A stretch of 64,000 nucleotides of DNA. Source: Bacteroides sp. (GTDB lineage: Bacteria > Bacteroidota > Bacteroidia > Bacteroidales > Bacteroidaceae). The position numbers and the translations under genes are program-made. The notes below the pieces were generated by a model. That model was not told where the DNA came from. It worked only from the letters and a program-made list of their open reading frames with translations, and searched no databases. Shown one piece after another: positions 36,638-46,455 of the stretch; positions within the stretch are counted from its first letter, which is position 1, and each line of letters opens with the position of its first letter. The stretch lies in contig JAJQFD010000017.1 of NCBI GenBank assembly GCA_021201335.1, positions 1 through 64,000 on the forward strand, given 5' to 3'.

Positions 36638-37098
36638 CGAAAATGATTGAAAAGAATTTGTATAAATATTTAAAGATTCAATTACGCTTGTTGGCTTCTT
36701 TATTTTAGTGTGCACTTGAACATTGTATTTTCTACGCTATAAATAATCAGTAAAAGAGATTTTAACTAAACTAATTGGTATTTCTATCCTGCTCATTTTC
36801 ACTATTATGATCTGACCTGAAAATGCTTTTAATTAAGAGGTTATTATTGGCTTGTATCTTTCTCATAAGTACAAAATTCCATTTCTTTGCCTTTATTTTC
36901 TTTTTTTTAGATAAAGTGATTACATATAGAAAAAATATCCGTCATATTGGTATAAAAGACCAGAGAAGAGAAGACTTAAAACAGAAAAATAATGAGAGAT
37001 ATTCATCTTGATTTAGCTTTATTAGTTACCCTTATATCTAATATTTTTTATGAAATTCATAAGAAAAATTGGATTTTAATATTATATGGTAGACACCT

Positions 37099-37132
37099 CT
37101 CTTTTCCCTCTTTATTAATCGGACGTTTAAAA
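37099..37132. repeat. 34-base upstream element, plus-arm copy
   Basis: Inverted copy of 36604-36637. Its far end lies 167 bases before the plus-arm gene start, 28 bases further than in the minus arm. Confidence 0.85.
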
Positions 37133-37251
37133 TATAGTTATTGAAATTGAAACAAAAAGCCCGATCCCACTCGGATATCACGAGTTGTAGAAGCTATTAT
37201 ATCGTAAAGAAAAAGAGACTGTAAGATAGTTTAGAAAAATATTCAACAGAC

Positions 37252-37291
37252 AACAAATAAGAGAAACTATATTTTTTGTTTAATTTAAAAT
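37252..37291 (+). repeat. 40-base leader element, plus-arm copy
   Basis: Inverted copy of 36474-36513. It ends seven bases before the ATG at 37299. Confidence 0.85.
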
Positions 37292-37298
37292 TTGATCT

Positions 37299-38840
37299 AT
37301 GAAGAAGAATTATTTATTCTTATGGAGAGAGGTGCAAATCGAGAAGTGGGTTGCTGCTTTTTATTTGTGTCTGTTTCTGATAGGTGTAACTTCGTGTAAA
37401 CAAGGATTTGATGATGATGAACGTTTTTCATCAGGTGTTTCGGGAGTAACATTGGAGTCGCCAAAGCTGGACGCTAACAACTTCGTTACATTGACTAATG
37501 ACGATGGTACAGAAAGTGTGAAAGTGGAATGGCCTGTCGTATATGGTGCCGGTGGTTATTTGCTGAATGTAAAAATTGTGGATGATCCGTCTAATCCGAT
37601 TGGGATTGTGAATGATAGTATAGTTGACGGCTGCTCCGCTATTTTTGATAAATTGGAAGATACCAAGTATGAAGTCAGTGTCAAATCGTTGGGTAATGAG
37701 AAACTGAATAATAAAGAGGCTGCATCTGCTACAGTTTATGCCTACTCAACATTAATTCAGGCTATAACTATTCCAGAAGGTCAGGAAATTGCTGAGTTTA
37801 TCAAAACAAATCTTCAGAACAGCAATGAAGAACAAGGCTTTGAATTATTAGGAGGTAAAACTTATCAGTTAAACAGTGTAGTTGATTTTGATTTGAATAC
37901 AATTACATTCCGTGGGGATAAATTAAACAGGCCTACAGTTGTTTTAGGACCTGAAGGAGGTTTTATGACTCAAGGAGGATTGAAATTGAAGTTTATCAAT
38001 TTTGACTGTACGAATTCTACTCGAACAGGATTCTTGAGTTTAAGCAATAATCCCTCAGAAAGCATTTCCACGGAAGCTTTAGGGTATAAAGCAGATGGTG
38101 CAAATCAAGATGGTTATGTTATTAATGAACCAATTATTATTCAGGAATGCAATTTTAGAAACATTAAAAATAGTCTTCTTTACTCAAATAAAAAGCCTTG
38201 GAGTTTACGTGATTTCCGTATCATGGACTGTATTGTTCAGCTAAATAATTCAGGCTCTAATTCTGTGATAAATCTCTACCATAATGAGAGTACAGAACAA
38301 AAAAATGGTTTGATTAAAAATCTGACGGTGAAAAATAATACATTCTATAATTTACAGAAAAATAGTTCCGCTTATTTTATCCGTTATTGTGGTGAGAGTA
38401 ATGCTCGGCCATTCAAAATATTTGGGAATGGTGATAACTCTGCTATCCTGACTATTGAGTATAATACTTTTAGTCATGTGATGTCTAATAAAGATTTCGG
38501 TAATGGCTTGCCGAATACCAATGCGGTTGTAACAGATATTAAGTATAATATCTTCTATGATGTATTCCGTATATATCAAGCTATAACGTCAAATAGTATA
38601 AAGTCTACTGTAGGTAATACAATCTGGGGTACTTGGGGTGGTACACCGAACAATAATGATACTGGTGGACGCAACGATAAAGACGGAAATCCTTATGCAA
38701 CATTGGAAGATCCTAATTTTGTCGGTCCTTTTGAAGATTTGGAACTGGATCTGACTCAAGATAAGGGTGGTGTGAACTTTACTCCCCGCAGTGCAATTGC
38801 AGTACAAAATAAGAGCGGAGATCCCCGTTGGTATGAATAA
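37299..38840 (+). CDS. DUF4957/DUF5123-type surface lipoprotein (plus arm)
   Basis: 513 residues. The N-terminus is slightly longer than in the paralogue; the lipobox is LIGVTSC. Next comes the fibronectin-III-like domain (GVSGVTLESPKLDANNF, VKVEWPVVYGAGGYLLNVKIVDDPSNP), then the beta-helix-like domain (ITFRGDKLNRPTVVLGPEGGF, IIQECNFRNIKNSLLYSNKKP) and the end SGDPRWYE. It matches the minus-arm protein along its whole length in domain order and in motifs such as EWPVV.GAGGY and GDPRW. It opens the plus arm, 29 bases before susC. Confidence 0.8.
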   Translation: MKKNYLFLWREVQIEKWVAAFYLCLFLIGVTSCKQGFDDDERFSSGVSGVTLESPKLDANNFVTLTNDDGTESVKVEWPVVYGAGGYLLNVKIVDDPSNPIGIVNDSIVDGCSAIFDKLEDTKYEVSVKSLGNEKLNNKEAASATVYAYSTLIQAITIPEGQEIAEFIKTNLQNSNEEQGFELLGGKTYQLNSVVDFDLNTITFRGDKLNRPTVVLGPEGGFMTQGGLKLKFINFDCTNSTRTGFLSLSNNPSESISTEALGYKADGANQDGYVINEPIIIQECNFRNIKNSLLYSNKKPWSLRDFRIMDCIVQLNNSGSNSVINLYHNESTEQKNGLIKNLTVKNNTFYNLQKNSSAYFIRYCGESNARPFKIFGNGDNSAILTIEYNTFSHVMSNKDFGNGLPNTNAVVTDIKYNIFYDVFRIYQAITSNSIKSTVGNTIWGTWGGTPNNNDTGGRNDKDGNPYATLEDPNFVGPFEDLELDLTQDKGGVNFTPRSAIAVQNKSGDPRWYE

Positions 38841-38869
38841 CTTAGATAATAAATTTTAATGCTATAACA

Positions 38870-41800
38870 ATGAAATATAATAATATAATTAAATTGTACT
38901 TGGGCATTTTTCTGGCTTTCGTTATTACTTCTATGGCATATGGGCAGAAAACTCAAACATATAATGCCATTGTCGTGGACGAGCTAGGTGAGCCAGTAAT
39001 TGGTGCTACTGTAAAAGTCTTAGGAACATCAATGGGTATAATTACTGATTTGGACGGTAAATTCTCACTGTCGGTTCCTGAAGGTCGCATAGTGGAGATT
39101 TCTTATATTGGATATGTAACACAGAAGATATCTGATTTAAAGCAAACAAGAATTGTATTGAGAGAAGATGCGACCCAATTGGATGAAGTGGTAGTGGTTG
39201 GTTACGGTACTCAGAAAAAAGCACATCTAACGGGTGCTATTGCTACTGTACCGATGGATGAAATTCAAGACTTATCAAGTGGTGGCTTGGCTTCTGCATT
39301 GAGTGGTATGGTCAATGGTTTGAGTGTGAGTGGTGGCCAATCACGTCCGGGTGAAAATGCCCGTATTTATATTCGCGATACCAATTCACTGTCAGAAATA
39401 GGTAGTACAGCTCAAGAACCTTTGTATGTAATTGACGGATATATCTATCCGAATGATGTAAAGGTCGGTAATATAACACAAAATTTAGGCGCCGAAGCTT
39501 TTAATAACTTGGATGCTTCAATGGTTGAAAGTATTTCCGTATTGAAAGATGCTGCTGCTGCTGTTTATGGAGCCCGTGCCGCCAATGGTGTTATCCTAGT
39601 TACCACAAAGAAAGGGAAACTAGGAGCACCTCAAATCTCTTATAGTGGTAGTTTCGGTTTTACTGATGAAGTAGGCCGTCCCAAAATGTTAAGCGCCTAC
39701 GATTATGGTAGACTATATAATGCAGTAGCTGCTGCTGATCCAAAAAAGACAACGCTTAACCGTACCACAGGTTTATATCAGGCTGATGAACTGGCTGCTA
39801 TGAGGAGTCTTAATTATGATTTGCTGGATAAATACTGGGAAACCGGTTTCACTATGCAACATAGTGTAAACCTGAGTGGTGCTACGGAAAGAGCCAATTA
39901 TTTCGCCGGTATTTCTTATTTTGATCAGGAAGGTAACTTAGGAAGATTGGATTATGACCGCTGGAACTACCGCGCAGGTGTAGATGTGAAAGTGAGCAAA
40001 TGGCTGAAAGCTAATCTGACCGTGTCTGGTGATTATGGGAAGAAAAATAAACCAAATGTAAAGGTGGGTGGTTCGACCGATGAAAAAGATTATAATTTAT
40101 TGCTTACCCGTCCTTATTATCTTCCTGAAGAAGTAAATGGTCATGCGATTGGTGCCTATGGTATTAGTAATACACCTCCGAGTAATGCTAATAGTGATCA
40201 AAATTATTCATATTCTGTGTTACAAAACTCAGGAGACTATAACCGCACGATGACTTCTAATATGAATATCAATGGTAGTTTGGAGTATGATTTCGGTTGG
40301 AGCAAATATTTGAAGGGTTTGAAATTGAGATTTTCCTATTCAAAAAGTATCAATACGGATAAAAATAATCAGTATGGTTCCGAATATCAAATTTATCGCC
40401 TGATAAAACGAACGGGTAGTGGTAATCACTTATATACTCCGGTAGGAAACGAAAATTATGATGATATTATTGCGGAAGAAAACTTCCGTGCTCTCACTAT
40501 CTCCAATGGTAATCCCTCGTATTTGTCACGAAACATGACTCGTACCGACAATTACCAGATGAATTTCACTGCTACCTATGGCCGTACATTTGGTCTACAT
40601 AGTGTTAATGGCTTATTCTCCATTGAGAAATCGGAAGCTGAAAGTGAATATTTGTATGGCTATGTATCAAATCCTTATGAATTTACTACCGGTCAATCCA
40701 ATTCAGCTAAAGCTGATACTAAAGATGTTACATTTACTCGTTCCGAATCTGGTACGATGTCTTATATCGGTCGTATCAATTATGCTTACGATGACAAGTA
40801 TTTGCTTGAATTCCTACTTCGTTCCGATTCATCAACTAAGTTTGCTCCCGATAATTATTGGGGATTTTTCCCTTCTGTATCTGCAGGGTGGATTATCTCT
40901 CAAGAGAGTTGGATGGGTAAAGCCAAATGGGTGGATTATCTGAAGATACGCGGTTCTTTCGGTTTAACTGGTCGTGATAATACAGCGCCCTGGCAATGGA
41001 TGCAAGTGTATGCCCAAGATGCCAACAGAGGTCCTATGTTTGGGACAAGTAATAGTGCCGGTACAGGGAATCGTATCACTATTAATAGGAATAATTCAGC
41101 AGTAAATCGGGATGTGCACTGGGATAAATCTTATAAAGCAAACTTAGGTTTTGATTTTAATACATTGAATAACCGTTTGTCAATCAATATTGATGCATAT
41201 TATGTATGGAATCGTGAAATGTTGATTGATATTGCACAATCGGTTCCTGGTATTGTAGGAACTCAATCGGTTGCTATTAACTTGGGTAAAATGGATAACT
41301 TTGGTGTGGAACTTTCTGCGACGTGGAGAGATAAGATTGGCAAAGACTTTAAGTACAGGATTGGCATCAATACCGGTTATACAGATAATAAGGTGCATAT
41401 GATGGACTGGAAAACTCAATATGATTATCGAGAAATAAAAAAAGGAGGTCGCACTGATATTGGTACCTGGGGTATGCAATGTATTGGTATATTTCGTTCC
41501 TTCCAGGATATTGAAGAATATTTTGATCAATATATGAAAAAAGATGATGGAACATATGGTACTTATATGGAAAAGACCAAAGATCAGATGCGTCCGGGTA
41601 TGTTGATTTACAAGGATGTTCGTGGAGCAAGGCAGGAGGATGGTACTTATGCCGGTCCTGATCATATCGTAGATAAGGATAATGACCAGGTTCGTTTATC
41701 TAACCGTTCGAACCCTTATGGATTTACCACTAATTTGAGCGCTGAATGGAAAGGTATCTCTTTGACAGCTCAAATTAGTGCAAACTGGGGGGGGATACAG

Positions 41801-42230
41801 CATGATTCCTTCTGCTGCCTTGAAACCAGGTAATAACGGATTGGAGAACACAAATATGCCTTCTTTCTGGAATCCCGACAATATGTATGTTTATGAAGAT
41901 ATCTATGATGGTTCTGGTAATTTAGTGATGAGTGCTAACCAAAATGCCAAGTATCCTAATCTGGAATATTCAGATATAAATAGTGTGGCTTCAACTTTTT
42001 GGAGAGTCAGTGGAACCCGTGTATGTTTGAACCGTGTGACTTTGGCCTATGCTATTCCAGCGAAATATATGAAACAAATTGGAATTCAGAGCTGTCGTTT
42101 TAATATTACGGGACAAAATCTGTTAAGTCTTTATAATCCATATCCAGATAACTTCTTAGATCCGATGTGTAGCTATGGTAGCTATCCTACTTTGAGAAAA
42201 TTTACGGTTGGTGTTAATCTAACATTCTAA
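38870..42230 (+). pseudogene. SusC/RagA-family transporter (plus arm), frameshift in a G8 tract
   Basis: The first frame (to 41833) has the signal peptide, carboxypeptidase-regulatory-like domain (NAIVVDELGEPVIGATVKVLGTS), TonB-box region (TQLDEVVVVGYGTQKKAHLTG) and most of the barrel. At the G8 run 41787-41794 the frame breaks after SANWGG, and the second frame resumes with GYSMIPSAALKPGNNGLEN and runs to FTVGVNLTF at 42230. With seven G the product would have 1119 residues, matching the 1115-residue paralogue, which reads SASWGSYTMMPTEA at the same point (31613-34960). One extra G therefore explains the break: a sequencing error, a recent mutation, or a length-variable on/off tract. Confidence 0.88.
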
Positions 42231-42242
42231 AGGGAATTTACA

Positions 42243-44429
42243 ATGAAAAAAAATAATATCAAATTATTCAGTTTGGCCTTGACGGCAGTTATGGCCTTTG
42301 CCTCTTGTAGCGATAGTTTTCTGGAGGAAAAGAAAAATTACGATAATGTGAATGAGGGAATTTATGACTATTATAGTGGAGCAAACGCACGTGTAAGTGA
42401 TGTTTACTCATGGTCATTGCCAAACCCGAACTCTGATGCGAACTGGCAGTACAACTGTACCGGAAATGCAGATGATCAATCGAAATCAACCGAAGAATAT
42501 AGTGGATTCGGAACCTTTGTAAATCCCGAAGCATTGCTAACTGTAACCGGAGGAAATAAGGTACCCGATTATTTTCATCATCAGGGTAATAATATTCAGA
42601 ATTCTGTATGGGGACGCATTCGCAATATCAACGATGTGATTCGGGGAATTACGAATGGAAGTCTTTCGCAAGAAGAAAAGGATGAATTGCTAGGGCAAGT
42701 TTATTTCTTTCGAGCATGGTGTTATTATAACCTTGTAAAATGGTATGGTGGTGTACCTATCGTCAAGGATGTATTGGAACCTGTTGAATCCTCAACTGTT
42801 CCTCGTTCTTCAGCAAAGGCTTGTATTGAATTTATTTGTGAAGATTTGGATACTTCAGCAAGTATGCTGGAAGCAGCTACTACATCCGGTGGGTGGAGAA
42901 ACAGTGAAAACTATGGACGTGTAACGTCTGGTACTGCTCTTGCACTGAAAGGGCGCGTATTACTGCTTTGGGCAAGTCCTATGTTTAATAGAACGAATGA
43001 TCTGGCACGTTGGCAGAATGCATACGAGGAGATTAAGAAATCTATTCCGGTATTAAATGCTTGTGGTTATGGATTATATCAGACCAATAATAATGTCAAT
43101 GCTTCTGACTTTGCTCAGGTATTTTCTACATTTAAAAGCAATGAAGCTGTATTTGTGACTCTTTATAATATTGTAGAAAGTGGTGACGGACAAAAAAATA
43201 ACAATTGGGAACGTGGCATCCGTCCCAAAAATGCCACTGGTAGCGGTAAAGAAGCTTCTGCCATGTTGGTAGATATGTTCCCAATGGCAGATGGTAAAAG
43301 ACCGGCTCTCAGCAGCACTTACACAAAATTGGAAGGTTCTTCTTATACATATGATGCGAACTATCCGTTTATGGATCGTGATCCGCGGTTTTATCGTACA
43401 TTTGCTTTCCCAGGTGCGCGTTGGGCCTATGCAGGGAATCCTACTGTTGCTGATCCTGATAATCCTTCTTATAATCAAGGGCAGGACTATGTATTATGGA
43501 ATTATGTATGGTATACTAATTTAGATGACCAGGGTAATCCAGAAAGTGGTGAATCATATGGTGCTGATAATTTGTTAAAGAACAAGAAAGGAATATATGT
43601 GCGTAAACGTTCGGATGATTTGGACGTGAATGGCAGTCCCTTGTATGCTTGGACAGATGCAAATAATAATGGCGGTTTTGCCTATTCCAGTGCTCCTTAT
43701 ATGGAAATCCGTTATGCAGAAGTATTATTGAATTATGCAGAAGCTGCTTGTGGTGCAGGCGATATGACAACAGCTGTAGAACAACTCAAATTAATACGTC
43801 AACGTGTTGGTTATACAGGTGAGTGTGGCTTACAAGCAGATTTGACATCCAATCAGGCAGCATGTATGGCAGCAATTCTCTATGAACGTCAGATTGAGTT
43901 GGCTTATGAGGGAAAACGTTTCGATGACCTTCGTCGCTGGATGTTATTCGATGGTGGAGCGGTAGCAGTAGATGGTGCTCCAAGTAGTTGGACCTTGAGT
44001 GGTTGGGGCGGAAATACCTGTAACTACTTAGGTTTTAAACCTTTGAATGGACAACGTCGTGAAAATATGGAGTTTCGTGTACAGGACTCTTATGGAGTGG
44101 GTGGAACGACAGCTGCTTCAGACCCGTTTGCCGGAGTTACCCGTCCTGCAGGGATAGATTTTCGTAAAGAAGATTTAGATTCACAATTGAAAAATCTAAA
44201 AGATTTTTATTCTGCCTCTTTTGTTCGTAAATTAAAGAAAGGAGATGGCCGTGATCAAAATCATTTCGATTTGACAATGAATTTTTTGCCTCGTTATTAT
44301 TTCCTGGGTTTTGCACAAGGTGCACAGAGTAATAATAAAGATTTACCACAAACCATAGGTTGGGAAGATTATAATGCAGGTAATTCAAACGGCACATTTG
44401 ATCCTTTGGCTGATACAGTAAACGAATAA
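42243..44429 (+). CDS. SusD/RagB-family surface glycan-binding lipoprotein (plus arm)
   Basis: 728 residues with lipobox TAVMAFASC and SDSFLEEKKNYDNVNEGIYDYYSG. It shows the SusD motifs EEKDELLGQVYFFRAWCYYNLVKWYGGVPIV and YERQIELAYEGKRFDDLRRW, and ends in DYNAGNSNGTFDPLAD, which recalls the minus-arm SusD end DVRSGSTPGTFDPLAE. It follows susC after 12 bases. As susC is broken by one base, this SusD may lack its partner in the sequence as given. Confidence 0.93.
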   Translation: MKKNNIKLFSLALTAVMAFASCSDSFLEEKKNYDNVNEGIYDYYSGANARVSDVYSWSLPNPNSDANWQYNCTGNADDQSKSTEEYSGFGTFVNPEALLTVTGGNKVPDYFHHQGNNIQNSVWGRIRNINDVIRGITNGSLSQEEKDELLGQVYFFRAWCYYNLVKWYGGVPIVKDVLEPVESSTVPRSSAKACIEFICEDLDTSASMLEAATTSGGWRNSENYGRVTSGTALALKGRVLLLWASPMFNRTNDLARWQNAYEEIKKSIPVLNACGYGLYQTNNNVNASDFAQVFSTFKSNEAVFVTLYNIVESGDGQKNNNWERGIRPKNATGSGKEASAMLVDMFPMADGKRPALSSTYTKLEGSSYTYDANYPFMDRDPRFYRTFAFPGARWAYAGNPTVADPDNPSYNQGQDYVLWNYVWYTNLDDQGNPESGESYGADNLLKNKKGIYVRKRSDDLDVNGSPLYAWTDANNNGGFAYSSAPYMEIRYAEVLLNYAEAACGAGDMTTAVEQLKLIRQRVGYTGECGLQADLTSNQAACMAAILYERQIELAYEGKRFDDLRRWMLFDGGAVAVDGAPSSWTLSGWGGNTCNYLGFKPLNGQRRENMEFRVQDSYGVGGTTAASDPFAGVTRPAGIDFRKEDLDSQLKNLKDFYSASFVRKLKKGDGRDQNHFDLTMNFLPRYYFLGFAQGAQSNNKDLPQTIGWEDYNAGNSNGTFDPLADTVNE

Positions 44430-44465
44430 AGAGATCGAATTAAGATTCTATAAAATTATAATTTG

Positions 44466-44505
44466 TTTGTCCGGATCTGGTGTTTATAACATTGATCCGG
44501 ACAAA
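44466..44505 (+). terminator. Terminator-like hairpin after the plus-arm susD
   Basis: Twelve-base inverted repeat TTTGTCCGGATC / GATCCGGACAAA with a 16-base loop. Only a weak T-rich tail (TGTATTTTAT) follows. Confidence 0.6.
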
Positions 44506-44618
44506 TGTATTTTATAATCTATAGAATATTGTTGTTTGGTATGAAAAGTCTATAGGGTTTTAAGGCCGTATTTAATATTTTATAAAATTATCCTTGAGAG
44601 ATAACCTTTTGAATAAAA

Positions 44619-44640
44619 GGCTGTAACCGTTTTTTTTCAG
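44619..44640. repeat. Candidate left attachment repeat
   Basis: GGCTGTAACC, then a T-run and TCAG. It resembles 53204-53228 (GGCTGAAACC, then a T-run and ATCAG), with one mismatch in the first ten bases and a small length difference. Confidence 0.3.
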
Positions 44641-44722
44641 CGAGTGAGGTAACGATTTGGCAACCGTGAGTATTTCTGCGTTTTGCGCTGCATTTCCTCA
44701 AATAACTCAATACAAATATAGA

Positions 44723-46219
44723 CTATTTTTTCGGTCTATAAATAATCTCATCAAAGAATTCGCCTGTTTTAATTCTTTCGAGATTCTTTATCATATCTGC
44801 TTTTTGTTGATTATTTGGAGCCTTACCTAATAGCTCCATGATGTTATCAATTGTTTTATAAGTAGATGCCATCCTTTTTTCGTGATTGGTTTGATTCTTT
44901 AAGTCAATCATATGTAGGCATTTCGTGCAGAAATTAAGAACTTTAGGTAAAATGTTCAGTAATTGTAGGGCTTTCTGAAACTCCTTGATTGGATTCAGGT
45001 CATGTAGCATATTGTATACTTTAACAATGCCCTCATGATAATGAACTGACAATTGTCGTTGCTCTTCCAGTTTTTCAATTACTTGCTTAAGTTTCAAAAG
45101 TTCTTCACTTAATACTTCATACTCATTACATAGAGATGGATCCGTATTCTCTGATATGAGTGGAGTAATGTATTTACTCCAGAATGAATTTTCAGGATTG
45201 ACATTAAGTCCATACAATTTATTGAATCCTTCATATACAATAGTATTAACCTGCTTTAATGATAGTTGTTTCTCTATTGTATATTCTGAACTCAGGAACG
45301 CTCTTAGGGCTGATGCCAAATCAAGATATATGTATGTCAGCTGAATCGCAACCTTACCAAGCTCTGAAAATTGACGAAAAGGTGTAATCAATTCTTCATC
45401 TACCTCTTTATATTGTTGCTTTATCCATACAGGAATATTTTGCTGACGAACAAACTTATCTAATCGTTCTGCATGACTATTTATTACACTTTCTAAAGTT
45501 GAATAGAATACATCTTTACTATTTTTGAATATGTCCAAATCAGAAAGTGTAAATGCATAGCTTAAGGTGTCTTCGTGATCTACATCAGCATGAACCTTAT
45601 ATTTTCCAATATATTTGAGCGTAAAGACAGATATACTTTTAAGTAAATCCATAAAACACATCACCCTTTGAGCTTCATCTTCTTCGCTTAACTCCATAAG
45701 CATCAGATAAACTGACAAAGGCTCTGAATCATAATGGAAACTTAAATCCCGCTTGCCTTTATCTGTTATATCTCTTTGACCAAATTCAACAATTTGATTT
45801 TCTAAGATACTGAAGTCTTGCTTAAAATCTTGTTCATTAATGATTTTTAAAAGAGGTTTGATCTTTGATACCCATAGTGATTTATTAATTAGCTTTTTAT
45901 ATCCATATAAATGTTTGTAACTCTCTATAATAACACAGTTAATATACTTGATGTTGTATCGTTTTTCGGCAGGTTGATTTGCCCGAAAACAAGCCCTTAA
46001 AATAGATGACAGTTCAATATTAAAATATTGATTGAATATTTCAAGAGATAAAAGTGCCTCTAATATTTTATATTCTTTATCTCCTGAGTTAGTATTTAAT
46101 GCGTCTTTTATTATGATTAATTTCTTCAACACGGGAGAACTAACTTCAATGGTTTTACCCATATTTTCATATAAAGATTTTCTCGTTTCGGGCGTTGCAG
46201 GTATTTTTCCACTATTCAT
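44723..46219 (-). CDS. Tandem HEPN-like cargo protein with two R-x4-H motifs
   Basis: 498 residues from the ATG at 46219. A longer frame reaches 46456 but only by a GTG start across a repeat-rich spacer, and a -7 box (46254-46261) sits just before 46219. The protein is an internal duplication: Arg75/Arg306 (LRA), Leu104-Tyr-Gly/Leu335-Tyr-Gly, Trp116/Trp347, Pro122-Leu/Pro353-Leu and RxLSxHY (Arg157-x4-His162, Arg388-x4-His393) all repeat at exactly 231 residues. R-x4-6-H is the active-site motif of HEPN RNases, which are common in toxin-antitoxin and abortive-infection systems. I do not recognise a named family. No signal peptide or helices are seen. A defence or RNA-cleaving role is inferred. 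Confidence 0.7.
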   Translation of the reverse strand: MNSGKIPATPETRKSLYENMGKTIEVSSPVLKKLIIIKDALNTNSGDKEYKILEALLSLEIFNQYFNIELSSILRACFRANQPAEKRYNIKYINCVIIESYKHLYGYKKLINKSLWVSKIKPLLKIINEQDFKQDFSILENQIVEFGQRDITDKGKRDLSFHYDSEPLSVYLMLMELSEEDEAQRVMCFMDLLKSISVFTLKYIGKYKVHADVDHEDTLSYAFTLSDLDIFKNSKDVFYSTLESVINSHAERLDKFVRQQNIPVWIKQQYKEVDEELITPFRQFSELGKVAIQLTYIYLDLASALRAFLSSEYTIEKQLSLKQVNTIVYEGFNKLYGLNVNPENSFWSKYITPLISENTDPSLCNEYEVLSEELLKLKQVIEKLEEQRQLSVHYHEGIVKVYNMLHDLNPIKEFQKALQLLNILPKVLNFCTKCLHMIDLKNQTNHEKRMASTYKTIDNIMELLGKAPNNQQKADMIKNLERIKTGEFFDEIIYRPKK

Positions 46220-46253
46220 AATCCTCAATTTTTCTCTTATACTTACTCTTACA

Positions 46254-46261
46254 CAAAGATA
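46254..46261 (-). promoter_or_regulatory. -7 box of the HEPN-like gene
   Basis: CAAAGATA on the plus strand reads TATCTTTG on the minus strand, 34 bases before the ATG at 46219. It gives the cargo gene its own promoter, separate from the mobilization genes. Confidence 0.6.
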
Positions 46262-46339
46262 ATTAATATGCAGAAAACAAGATAACAACTCTCTATTATT
46301 CTGTATGTATTCCTCTATCCTGCTATACCCACGGCGGTA

Positions 46340-46442
46340 GAAGTTATTCTCGTGCCGTTGGTTATTCTCGCGAGCTTCCGCCCTCCAAACGGCTGGGAAG
46401 CCTGAGCGGGAAATAACCGACATAGGCGCGGGAAATAACTTC
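46340..46442. repeat. Nested inverted repeats after the relaxase gene
   Basis: GAAGTTATT (46340-46348) pairs with AATAACTTC (46434-46442), and inside it GGTTATT (46360-46366) pairs with AATAACC (46412-46418). GTTATTCTCG occurs twice on the left and GCGGGAAATAAC twice on the right. The block is G+C-rich against its surroundings. Confidence 0.6.
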
Positions 46443-46455
46443 GGGAACAATCGCA

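Larger units (their letters stand above)
36466..37298. promoter_or_regulatory. Divergent regulatory region between the mirrored arms
   Basis: 833 bases between two divergent DUF4957/DUF5123 genes. It carries two perfect inverted-repeat pairs. A 40-base element (36474-36513 and 37252-37291) lies 7-8 bases before each start codon. A 34-base element (36604-36637 and 37099-37132) lies 139 and 167 bases before them. The parts in between are unrelated. No good TAnnTTTG box is seen at the usual place. A 62-codon open frame at 36823-37011 has no support as a gene. Confidence 0.75.

Noticed and set aside
36823..37011. 62-codon open frame in the divergent spacer
   Set aside because: Biased A+T-rich composition, no ribosome-binding site, and it lies within a regulatory region; no family-like motif.
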